This document shows, one piece after another, positions 11,758 to 21,314 of a stretch of DNA of 64,000 nucleotides. The stretch covers positions 96,766,051 to 96,830,050 of the forward strand of contig OY821521.1 of NCBI GenBank assembly GCA_963682025.1. The letters run 5' to 3'. Position 1 is the stretch's first letter; every line of letters starts with the position of its first letter. Position numbers and translations under genes: made by a program. A model generated the notes under the pieces. That model searched no databases and had not been told where the DNA came from. It saw only the letters and a program-made list of their open reading frames with translations. Source of the stretch: Cordilura impudica (taxonomy: Eukaryota > Arthropoda > Insecta > Diptera > Scathophagidae).

Positions 11758-12078
11758 ATGTCAACACCTATGGGTTCGCAATCGCAACAGGCAGTATGTC
11801 CAAACTGTCAAAAGTCAGTAGAAACTAAAATCGAATATAAATCATCGAACAAAACCCATATATTGGCATTGCTTTGTTGCGTTTTTGGGTAATTATCAAT
11901 TGTAGTTAATCTAATGTTACACTAATTAATTGTTAATTGTGTTGTTGTTTTTTTTTTTTTTTTATAATATTTTAGCTTATGTCCCTGTGCACTTTCTTTG
12001 TACTGTACTGGTTGTGCTCGTAACGTGGAACATTATTGTCCAGCATGTAATACATATTTGGGAAGCTATGAACGCTAA
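11758..12078 (+). CDS. LITAF-domain protein, gene 1 (two exons, 77 aa)
   Basis: Exons are 11758-11888 and 11976-12078, with an 87-nt GT-AG intron that has a long T run before the acceptor. The spliced frame begins MSTPMGSQSQQ. It has the first zinc half AVCPNCQKSVETKIEY, a membrane-seeking segment (HILALLCCVFGLCPCALSLYC) split by the intron in phase 2, and the second half EHYCPACNTYLG-SYER before TAA. LITAF domains bind zinc through CxxC and HxCxxC and sit on the cytosolic face of endosomes and lysosomes. Unlike genes 2 and 3 it has no PPxY tail and no intron before the domain, so it is little more than the domain itself. The start at 11758 follows CACC; an in-frame ATG at 11692 is possible but lies in low-complexity sequence. 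Confidence 0.88.
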
Positions 12079-12479
12079 TATGATAATTTTCTAATTTTTC
12101 AATTAGCCATGGTCAAATTATGAATATTTATGATCAGTTGTTTAACTGTCTTGCGATTTTATCATATAGTGTATCATATTTGTGATGATGTTTTATAATC
12201 ATTTAATTTAATATATTTCACTTATATAAAGCTTTATACATGTGTATATCAACAATAATGCTCTCGTTAATTAATTAGGGCTAAGCAAGAACTTTGGCTA
12301 TTAACTAGATGTATACAGTGGATAACAAGACATTGGAAATCTTTACAAAATTCAGAATTTGCCAATTTAGTTTTTTTTTCTGAATTTTCGTTTTAAGTTC
12401 TAAAATTATGAATTTTTCGCGATATCACTCTTGGATGTGTTTTCCACTCTCACATATTTGGTCTAAATGCTCCAAATTC

Positions 12480-12720
12480 AATAACAAAATGCTGCTGCAA
12501 CCCATTGCGGGCAGCAGCAGACGGAGAGATGGACATCGTCAGATGGACTTCAGATCATTTATGGTCTCCGGATTTTATTTCGATGAGTTACAAAGAGATA
12601 TACCATCTGCACAGTGGCCTGGGTGGAGTGGTACTAGTCATAAATTTGGTCTCCGGAATTTATTTCGATACTTTACACACGCAGGTTTGAGGGTATAAAA
12701 ACGGTGAGATCATAATCGGT
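12480..12720. repeat. Eroded (GTCY)-associated repeat fragment
   Basis: GGAGAGATGGACATCGTCAGATGGAC is followed by two direct repeats of GGTCTCCGGAATTTATTTCGA (about 12565 and 12650). The similar order of GGACATCG, then CTCCGG with TTTCGATG, then TTACAAA appears inverted at 36848-37000, so this is a remnant of that family. No gene is here. Confidence 0.5.
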
Positions 12721-13135
12721 ATTGTTACCTGGAGATATATCTAGATTCATATTGCATGTGAATATAAAATGGGGACTAGATGAAAAAAGGGTTTTAAATA
12801 ACATTATTTATATATTTACTGAATTATATAAAAATATCACATCAAATATTTTATAAATTTAGAGAGACTGTGAAAAAGGCCATACATTTGTTATTTTTCG
12901 ATCGATTTCAAATCATAAAATGCACTTTTTTTTTACCAGATTTAAATGGTTGTTCATGTAATGTAATCTATAATGTACTCTGTGCGTTATTTAATTAGCA
13001 TATTTATTCTTGCGAACTATAGTTTCATTACAAGTGATGAATAAGTGATTTTGTTTCGTCGGTAGACATTATAAAAGGTATGTCCAGGTCAAGTATAATT
13101 CGTAGTAAAAATATAGGCACAAACATATTACTTAC

Positions 13136-13205
13136 CCAATCATGTGATAATCTCCCCGCTACGATAATCGACTTTGCAACAACCACTGCCTTCGTAATAT
13201 TGTAA
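13136..13205 (-). other. Isolated exon-like segment with strong splice signals
   Basis: On the minus strand a 70-nt segment lies between CTTCTTTTTTCAG and GTAAGTAA, both near-consensus fly splice sites. One frame is open right through (YNITKAVVVAK...LSHDW). I could not find a matching upstream or downstream exon, and the flanking 12780-13390 bases hold nothing else I recognise. It could be a chance pair of sites, a noncoding RNA exon or a fragment of a lost gene. Confidence 0.2.
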
Positions 13206-13392
13206 CTGAAAAAAGAAGCAATGATAAACATATTGATCAGATCCTTGAACACATCTTGGAGCTGTTCATGTACTTAATCCAACACAAACATTTGTACCGC
13301 TAATTTGTGTTGTTAACTCATGAATAGCTGCCGAAGTAAAAGCATGACAATAGCGAAGGGAAGTATTTATTAATTGCAATATGGTAAACGAA

Positions 13393-14134
13393 AACAAGTA
13401 AGAAAATTATAGTCGGTCTAGACCGACTATACGATACCCTATACAATGCGTTTAGAGAACTTATCTCGTAGGTCCAACTATTTGGATATATATATTCCTA
13501 TTAATTTTTTGGCTGCAGATATGAAAAAGTTCACATCGGATGCTATATCTGTATGGGGACTACGTTGAAAAATGGACCGATTCTGACCATATTTGCTAAG
13601 GTCACTTATATTTTACAAAATATATACAAACCAAATTTGAGACAAAGCTGTGCAATATTTTTGTTTTTTGATAGATTTAAATGAAGATCGGGAAGCAGCT
13701 TTATATGGGGGCTATGACTAGGAATTATCCTATAGGGTTTATTTTTGGACTAGTGATAAATGGATGTAATGAACATACACAAACTTAATTTGACCGATAT
13801 ATAAAACATAATTTGAATTTTATGACCATTAAAGTATTCATAGGGGTCGTTTGTGTGGGGATCAGGTCTGAACAGGCACCGATTTTCACCAATTTCAATA
13901 GCTCGTGCTATGGCCGGTATAAGCTTATGTACCAAATTTCATCAAAATATATTCGTATTTGCGACCTGTAGTTTGATTACAAGGTTTACATGGACACACA
14001 GACGGACGGACAGACGGACGGGTGGACATCGCATAATCGAATCAGAAAATGATTCGCAGTCGTTCAGTATAATAAAAAATGGGAACGTCAGCACAAAGTC
14101 ATTATACCCAGACCACACAGTGGTATAGGGTATA
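13393..14134 (+). mobile_element. Family M hairpin-headed repeat, copy M1 (near complete)
   Basis: It starts AACAAGTAAGAAAATTATAG, then has the palindrome GTCGGTCTAGACCGAC and TACGATACCCTATAC. It ends with a GACGGACGGACAGACGG tract, then CCACACAGTGGTATAGGGTATA. The same order is found in about a dozen copies in this window. It is noncoding. From memory, dipteran mini-me/DINE-like elements carry such GTCY proto-microsatellites. The exact boundaries are supported by the nested copy at 43673. Confidence 0.8.
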
Positions 14135-14285
14135 ATGAAGCACTCTTTTTCTTTGACGTAGGTAAGGGTAGTACGCTCTTAAATGGAAGATTGGTTTTCT
14201 ACACTCTAAGAAAAAAAAACAAGCCATGGGGACTGGATAACATTTTCAGGTTCCATTATAAGCGGTTATTTAGATCATCCATTTT

Positions 14286-14530
14286 TATACCCTATACCAC
14301 TATGTGGTTTGGGTATAATGACTTTGTGCTGCTGTTTGTAACTACCAAAAATATATCACATAGACCATCTTTTATTACATCGATCGACTCGGAATCTCTT
14401 TCTGAGTCGATTTAACTATGTCCGTTCGTCCGTCCGTCCGTCTGTGGGTCCATGTAAACCTTGTAGTCAAACTACAAGTCGCAAATATGAATATATTTTG
14501 ATGAAATTTGGTATGTAAGCTTCTATAGAA
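14286..14530 (-). mobile_element. Family M fragment (3' end only)
   Basis: It opens TATACCCTATACCACTATGTGG on the plus strand and includes the GTCCGTTCGTCCGTCCGTC tract. The match to M3 and M4 is lost after about 14530. The rest of the element is missing. Confidence 0.75.
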
Positions 14531-14752
14531 ATACCAAAAGAGGCTAAAAATTTGGGTTTCTTTTATTACAACCGAAAAGTCATTCATTTTGTATGTAGTA
14601 CTCTAACCAATTATTTGTTGCTATAATAGAATTAGTACTTACATTCGCCAATATTTAGCATTAAAGCAAGCTATTCTTGGTTTTATTAGTTTGCCTTAGT
14701 TAAATTAGTTAAGAAATTTGCATAAAGATATTGATTGGTAAACGTAACTAAT

Positions 14753-15140
14753 GTATAAACTATAAACTATAATATAATATTAATAGGCTAGGCGTTTTCT
14801 TTTGGCCGACGTTCTGTTCAACCGTTTTATCCCGATTTTGGCCAAACGTATATTATTTGAAAAGTATTTCTTTTTGGCTGTTCACCAGATTTACAGATTT
14901 TTAATTTTTTTCTTTATTTCGACTAAAGTGCATTTAAAGTTGCTACTAACACATACATAAAAAAATTATACATATGCTATGTGTGTGTTTATTAACTTTG
15001 TTAGTGTGTTTGTTAATGAGTTTTTTATCTTCATTCACAATAACAATAAACCATAAAGGTGTTGGTTCGTGAATTGGCTACATTGAAAAATAAAGTTCCC
15101 TAGAAATTGCACTCGAATAACGAGCGCTGGAATCTGCTAG
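14753..15140 (+). mobile_element. Non-autonomous Helitron, ~385 bp, copy 1
   Basis: The 5' part has ATAAACTATAATATAATATT and AATAGGCTAGGC. The 3' part has the hairpin GCACTCG-AATAA-CGAGCGC, then CTGGAATCTGCTAG at 15127-15140, followed by T. A subterminal hairpin plus a CTRR-T end is diagnostic of Helitrons. Copies are at 18131-21146 and 41861-42240. Confidence 0.78.
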
Positions 15141-15179
15141 TATATATAAATGGATATATGTATGTATGTATGTTCCGTA

Positions 15180-16260
15180 TAGTCTCCAAAATGATCGGAC
15201 CTGGCGGGTGACACTGTAAAGTCTGATTTTTGATTTTTGGTCTGTTGGCGGAGGGGCCAGGCAAATTCAAATTTTAATATTGTACCACTAACGGCATCTA
15301 TATACGTATATTAAAATGGATGGCCCGATTTTAAAAAAATTTTCAGGGAATTTTCAGAATAGCGTGGCGTGTGACACTGTGACACCTTATATTTGATTTT
15401 AGTCTGTGGGCGGAGGGGCGTGGCAAATCAAATTCTATTATTGTACCACCAATGGTATCTCTATATATTAGGGCGGTCGATATAAAAATCGCCCAAGTGA
15501 CAAGGAAAATCGTATTTTAGGGATCAAAATAAGAAACTGCCCGAGGAACCATACCTCTAAAACGAATTCTGATGTCCCGACTTTTCACCTGTCTGTCTGT
15601 CTGTCTCACTTTGACCCATTTAGAGTGCCCAATGATCGACCCCCACCATTTTTTGTTTTGAATAGGGCTGACTATGCTTGATTTAATATTAATACTAACA
15701 CTCTTACGTATAAGTATATTCTACTCTGCTAGCAAATAATAATCATACGCCTTGACTATGTTATGTTATTCAAAAAGATCGATGGGATGAGGGTAAGTAA
15801 CTTTTAGATCACTCCGTGACTATGCTTGACTCTGCGCGACTACCCCAAAATTAATCTGTAGTCACAACAAGACTATGGGCCAAGTTTCAGATCAATTGCA
15901 TGAGGGGAAATGGGGGTGCCCCATGGCAGACAGACGGACTTGTCAAAAGTCGGGACATCCGAATTCGTTTTATAGGTATGGCTCCGTAGCCAAAGTTTCT
16001 TATTTTGATGCCTAGAATATGATTTTCCTTGTCACTTGAATGATTTTTTTGCCTCCCTAAAAATCGACCCGCCCTACTAAACATGCATAAAAATGGTTGG
16101 ATCGATTTTAACAAAATTTTCTGGGAATCTTCAGAATACCTGGCTTTGTGCTTTACTCTTGTTCGACACTGTGTATTAACACGACTATTTGGATGTAATA
16201 TACAAACCAAATGTATTCTTAGGGTCAAAAACGGGGACCACGCCCATCATGTTTTAAATG
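15180..16260 (+). repeat. Tandem ~190-bp units, interrupted by a fold-back element
   Basis: GTGACACTGT...TCTGTTGGCGGAGGGGC (15205-15260) and GTGACACTGTGACACC...TCTGTGGGCGGAGGGGC (15368-15420) start two units. The second unit is cut at about 15468 and resumes after 16078 (ATAAAAATGGTTGG versus ATTAAAATGGATGG in the first). A third, shorter unit follows. It has no coding content. It directly follows a Helitron end, so it may be Helitron-associated satellite. Confidence 0.6.
15469..16077. mobile_element. Fold-back/MITE with ~130-bp imperfect inverted repeats
   Basis: The left end is TAGGGCGGTCGAT...CAAGTGACAAGGAAAATCGTA. The right end is its inverse, ending ATCGACCCGCCCTA. Similarity continues through CCATACCT(C/A)TAAAACGAATTC and GATGTCCCGACTTTT. 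It carries CTGTCTGTCTGTCTG in one arm. It sits inside a tandem unit, which identifies it as an insertion. The middle (15660-15900) contains GTGACTATGCTTGACT sequence also seen at 51660-51905. Confidence 0.75.
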
Positions 16261-16469
16261 AATTGTGATTAGACGATAGTTTTAAGAGAATATCAATTTT
16301 ATTTTTATATATTAAAGATTTACAATAAAAATTCTAATTACTTTAACAATTATTTTTTTAATTGTAACCGAATTCTGTGTGTGGTAAAATTTAAATTTGA
16401 TTAATATAAACTCTAAATCAACATCACCATTAGCAAAACTGAATACAAGGGTAACACCCAGCATGGTCC

Positions 16470-17840
16470 TTCTACCCTCAAGAGGTGAGAGTCTATAAGT
16501 CTTCGCCTATTTGCATATGATGGTAAGTCATCATACTCCAACCTAAACCACGTAGACCGAATAGCAAAAAGTTTTTATGTACGGACTCAATTGCATTGGT
16601 GTAAGCCTGATTATATGGATTGCATATTATTGATGCATATTCCAAAATAGATCTTACAAAAACAGTATAAAGCTGTTTAGTAACACATGGATCAAAAAAA
16701 TCATTTGACACATCCTTTAATAAATCCAAGAGTGGATTTTGCCTTATTAACAATCAAAGTTTTACGGCTAATGAAGTTAAGTTACCTTTCCAGTAGTACA
16801 CCAAGACCCAGGAATGTTCGAACGGTGCCTTGGGGAACGCCAGAACTAACACTTCCAATCTTAGATTCAGTATTGTGAAATATAAATCTTTGAGTTCTAC
16901 ATATATGTGAGGCACGATTCAATCCACAAAATTATAAATTCATGTACGAAAATGAGTCTTATGCCGTTTTCTTTTCTAACAAAAAATGTTGCATTTTATT
17001 TGCACTTTGGAAAAGTGTATTTTTTCTATATTCTGAATTAAGAGCAACCTTATCTTATACATCAATCAAAAGGTCTCAAAGTCGAGCCCTCGTAAATCGA
17101 AAAAAATTGCAGCAATTCATGTCGTAGTGCGAGAATATTTCCCCATTGTTCCCCTTTTTTGAATATTTTCACCGACTTCAAAGAAGATAATAACCAAAAT
17201 TTTTTCCATTTTATGAACACAGTACTTTGAGACCTTTCGATTGATGTATCAGATAAGATTGTTCTTAATTCAGAATATATGAAAAAACACACTTTTCAAA
17301 AAAAGTGCAAATAAAATGCGACATTTTTTGTCAGAAAAGAAAACGGCTTTAGTTTGAGAAGTTAAATATTATGATCCACCCTATCAAGAGATTTACTACA
17401 ATCAGTGTATATCACATCCGTCTGCTCCCCACAAACAAAACATCTGAAAACACGAGTCGTAAATTCTAGAAGATTAGTTACTGTTAACCCCTTGATTTCA
17501 AAAAGCCATGTTTAATTGACATCAGAGATAATCAGTTATTAGGAAAAACACTTTGTTTTGCTATTCCTCTGTAGTTAAGTACATTCGCTCTTCCACCTGA
17601 CTTATACAAAGGTGTAATAAATGATTCTTTCCATGATGTTACCAAAAGAATAAATCTGCAAAAAAATTTTGAAAATATCGTTATGTTCACGCTTAGAATT
17701 TCAGCAAAAGAATTGCAATACGTGGACTGAAAAAAATCAGTACACATATTTGCAATATCAAGATAATCACAGAAAGACTCTTGTGGGATGAAGAGCACAG
17801 ACTTTACACGAAAAGTCTGGTGCCACTTTTAAAGCAAATA
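16470..17840 (-). pseudogene. Degraded Jockey-like non-LTR reverse transcriptase
   Basis: In minus-strand order, the frames give WKESFITPLYKSGGRANVLN (about 17650-17580), GFLKSRGLTVTNLLEF and VIYTDCSKSLDRVDHNI (17510-17360, catalytic region), GSVSSGVPQGT (about 16840), and VTKQLYTVFVRSILEYASII with NAIESVHKNFLLFGLRGLGW (16680-16530). The order is that of an arthropod non-LTR RT. Frameshifts and stops separate the blocks. The YADD segment is deleted between 16760 and 16820. A 385-bp MITE has landed in the gene at 16963-17347. Confidence 0.75.
16963..17347. mobile_element. MITE with ~150-bp inverted arms (GCCGTTTTCTTTTCT ends)
   Basis: The left arm is GCCGTTTTCTTTTCTAACAAAAA..., through CTTATCTTATACATCAATC. 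The right arm is the inverse, ending TTTTTGTCAGAAAAGAAAACGGC. It interrupts the RT pseudogene between VDHNI and the next RT block. The target duplication is unclear; TA-flanking is possible. It is noncoding. Confidence 0.75.
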
Positions 17841-18242
17841 TGGGACACATAGTGCTGTTTTTAACAGGATGATGCTCAAAACCATGCACCCGAGAAACGA
17901 AAAAGTGGTTGTTTTCAAAAACCATATATATCAAATTTAATCAAAATATATTGTTCTTTACGACCTTTAATTTACATACAGGATTATATATACAAACAAC
18001 GAAAGGCGGTCTATGTCTAGTATTTTGAATAGTAAAAAACATCATCACAAACTCATTCCACCCAGACTCACTCTATTTATATACCATGCCCCCGTTACGT
18101 TTATTATTCACAATACGATTGGAATGCACTATTTATAATATTAATAGGCAAGGCGATTTCTTGTGACCGATGTAAGTTTTTCAGTTTTACACCAGTTTTA
18201 TAAAAAATTTATAATTTGAACGGTATTTCTTTTAGCTGTTAC

Positions 18243-20896
18243 TAGTGTTTGCTGTTCGGGAAATCCCGCCCGTCAAAAATTTCCCGGGAAGTACCGGGAA
18301 GAATTTGATTAAAATCCCGGGAAAAGGGGAAATATTTTTAATTATTCGTGTATAAAAACATCTTCTGTGTTTAAATTGTATGCATCGGTTTTTGCAGCGG
18401 TTTTTGCATTGGCTGGCGCTTTTTACTTTAACGTTGCAGTAATTACTGACAAAAAACAAAACAAGTCAAAAATCAGCTATTCAAAACGTTTAATACATTT
18501 GAGCGCCAGTGAAATTTCTAAAGTTAACGTTTACAAATAAATGTTTGATATTTACTTTAAAAGTAAGTATACATTTTATATTAGTAATGTTTTTAAATTA
18601 ATATATGTATATGGTTTCACTTTGAAGGCTATGTGTGAAGTCTGGAAATACTTTACTAAAGTGGACAATGCAGCTCAGTGTAATATTTGCCCCAAGAGGC
18701 TTTTATATAAGGGAGTTAGTACTAGCGGCACCATAAGACACATCACAATGGTACACAAAGTAGAATTGAATGGCCAAACTTCTACTCTCTACGAAAAACA
18801 ATGTCACTAAACAAAATTTGGAAGAGAAAGACAAACCTGGAGAAACCAAAAAAATAATTATTATACGGAAAATATTTGCAGAACTGGTTTCAACTTTAGC
18901 TGCTGTAGACGGTATGTCGGTAAGGACTATTACACGAAGCACATTTATACGTGAAAGTTTTTCTTCACGTAACATGACACTCCCAAACAATGAAATTAAT
19001 GTATAAAATATTATTTTAAAGTACTACAACAGTGTTAAGCAAACTCTGATAAAAGAAATTTCTACACAAATTAAAAATAATGAGAGATTTTCATTAATAT
19101 TGGATGAGTGGACCAGTAGTTCACAAAAACGATATTTAAATATTTGCATAACTGGTAACAGTTCCTATTATAATTTAGGTTTGATTTATATATCTGGAAG
19201 ATGGAACGGAAAGGAAATAAAAACAATTTTGGATGAACGACTTAATGAATTCGAATTGAATTTAGAGCACCATATAGTTGCCACGATTTCTGATGGACAC
19301 ATCGTCGTGAAGCGAATTGTTGCAAAAAGTCCTGTAAAAGATTTTTTTTGTTGGAATCATGCCATACATTTGGCTGTACTTGATGTACTTTATATTAAAA
19401 CAAATAAAAGTTACATTCAAAGTGAATCTGAAGAAAGTGACGATGAATTTGAATCAAAAACATATGATGTTGTTGGTAGGTTGAATTAAAAAATTATAAT
19501 TTTTTTACAAATCTATAAATAAATATAATATGTATATGTATGTACTTATATTAAACTGAACACAAATATATATATACAGATGTATAATTCTACAAAATGG
19601 AGCCTATATATATACACATTAAATAATTTCAGCATATATATATTTTCAATAAAACTATAAAGAAGCTGTGGAATCCACTAAAAAATCGTTAAATTTTTTA
19701 AAAAGAGTGCGCTCAAAACTGCTGCATTGGAAACATATGTTAAACAAGAGTTCGGGAAAGAAGTTCGCTTAGTCCATGATGTAAAAACAAGATTGAATAG
19801 CTTAGTTGATATGATACATTCTTTTTTGAAGATAAAAAATGCCATAAAAAACATTAATAGATTTTGATTCATCAAATTTATGGTTTGAGAACCATGTACA
19901 GCATCTCGAAATCTTAGTAGAAGTATTACAGCCAATTAAAGGTGCAGTAAAAGCTTTGAGTCGACGGGAGTCCAATCTTTTAATAGCAGATGCTATAATA
20001 AATACACTGTATAATCAGCTATCATCAATGAATATCTCACTCTCTAAAAGGATGACGGAATCAATAAGAGATAAAATCAATCAGCGACGTGATGGTAAAA
20101 TCATGTCATATATTATCATGTCATTATTTAAAAACAAATAATTGTAATATTGATCCAAAATATTCTAAGAGCACTCTAACAATTTGTGCAGAACATATTT
20201 TCAAACGCCTTTTCGATCAATTCACAGCAGAAACATCATCCAGTAGTGACGACGACAATCCGCAATATCAAAACACAGAAAGTTTTAAAAACAAATTAGA
20301 AAATGCGATTTAGTAAAGCTAAGAGAAATCCAAAATTGACTAAATCCAAAAATGTAAATCTTATTAAACGAGAACTGTGTTTATATGATGTAAGTAATAA
20401 TAGGACCAAAAACTTGGATAATCTGTATAACGCTTTACTGACCATAAAGCCGACGTCAGTAGAAAGCGAAAAAGTTTTCTCTCTTGCTGGACATTTCGCA
20501 ACAAGATATAGAAATAGAATGTAGAGCGAATTACTTAACGCATTAGTTGCTTTAAAAACTCATTTTTTAAAACAATAACATTACAATGTTTGTATTCTCC
20601 ATTTTATTTAATGCATTTATGTTGAATTTTCATTGATCTCATGTAATTTATTTTTATTTATATTTGTATGGTTTTTATGTTTTATTCCTTATTTTTAACA
20701 AGCAGAGCTTTTAATTTGTTAGTTTGTGTTTAATAAATAAAAAAATTAAACATAAAATATTGTATTATTTAACATTCATTAATTTATATTTCTTGATAGA
20801 CAAAATGAATAAGTTATTAGCTAATTTCCCGGGAATCCCGGGATTCCCGGGATATTAAGATTTTTTTCCCGTCTCCCGGGAAACTTAAAAACTCTA
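18243..20896 (+). mobile_element. hAT transposon, 2654 bp, complete ends and 8-bp target duplication
   Basis: GCTGTTAC flanks the element at 18235-18242 and 20897-20904; the sister Helitron at 41861 has it once. Ends are TAGTGTTTG and (inverted) TAGAGTTTTT, fitting the hAT YARNG rule. Subterminal CCCGGGAA motifs are clustered at both ends (18258-18325 and 20825-20880), likely transposase-binding repeats. It contains the broken transposase at 18631-20524. Confidence 0.92.
18631..20524 (+). pseudogene. hAT transposase with BED zinc finger, broken by stops and shifts
   Basis: Blocks run in the normal order. A BED finger (MCEVWKYFTKVDNAAQCNIC...SGTIRHITMVH) is at 18631-18760. A linker in another frame ends at the stop TAA (19004). 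In that same frame the catalytic domain follows, with FSLILDEWTSSSQKRYLNI (first Asp), ISDGH (second Asp) and CWNHAIHLAVLDVLY (19090-19400). ALKTAALETYVKQEFGKEV continues in a further frame at 19710-19770. The C-terminal dimerisation motif SVESEKVFSLAGHFATRYRN ends at 20518. About 180 bp at 19480-19655 does not fit the protein; it is an intron or a small insertion. At least three frame changes and one nonsense codon make it inactive. Confidence 0.85.
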
Positions 20897-21314
20897 GCTG
20901 TTACCCATATTTACAGATTTTCATCGTCTGGAATACTTTTTTAGAGTAATGATCGTTTAAAGTTGCTACCAACTCATACATAAATTTATACGATGATATG
21001 TGTATGTTTATTTGTTAATGTGTTGAGTTTGTTTTCTTCATTTAAAATGAGTTGAATTGTGAAGCATACCTTTAGGGTCTTTATTAAATGAAAAAATAAA
21101 ATCTCCTAGAATTTGCGCTCGAATTTCGAGTGCTGGAATCTGCTAGTTTTAATTAAATCAGTATTTTTCATCTATAGAAAACTATTATATCAAAATATCA
21201 GATATCGGTGAATATTGCATAATATTTCGACGCATCAACTTATTAAAATAATAATATTTACTTTATACAAGACTCTTAAAACTAAACAAAAAAAAAACAT
21301 TCATATTTTTATCT

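Larger units (their letters stand above)
18131..21146 (+). mobile_element. Non-autonomous Helitron, copy 2, carrying a nested hAT element
   Basis: The left part (TATAATATTAATAGGCAAGGCG, from about 18131) and the right part (TTACCCATATTTACAGATTTTCATCGTCTGG, from 20899) are contiguous in the sister copy at 41861-42240. The 3' end is GCGCTCG-AATTT-CGAGTGC, then TGGAATCTGCTAG ending at 21146, followed by T. Without the hAT insert it is about 360 bp. Confidence 0.82.
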
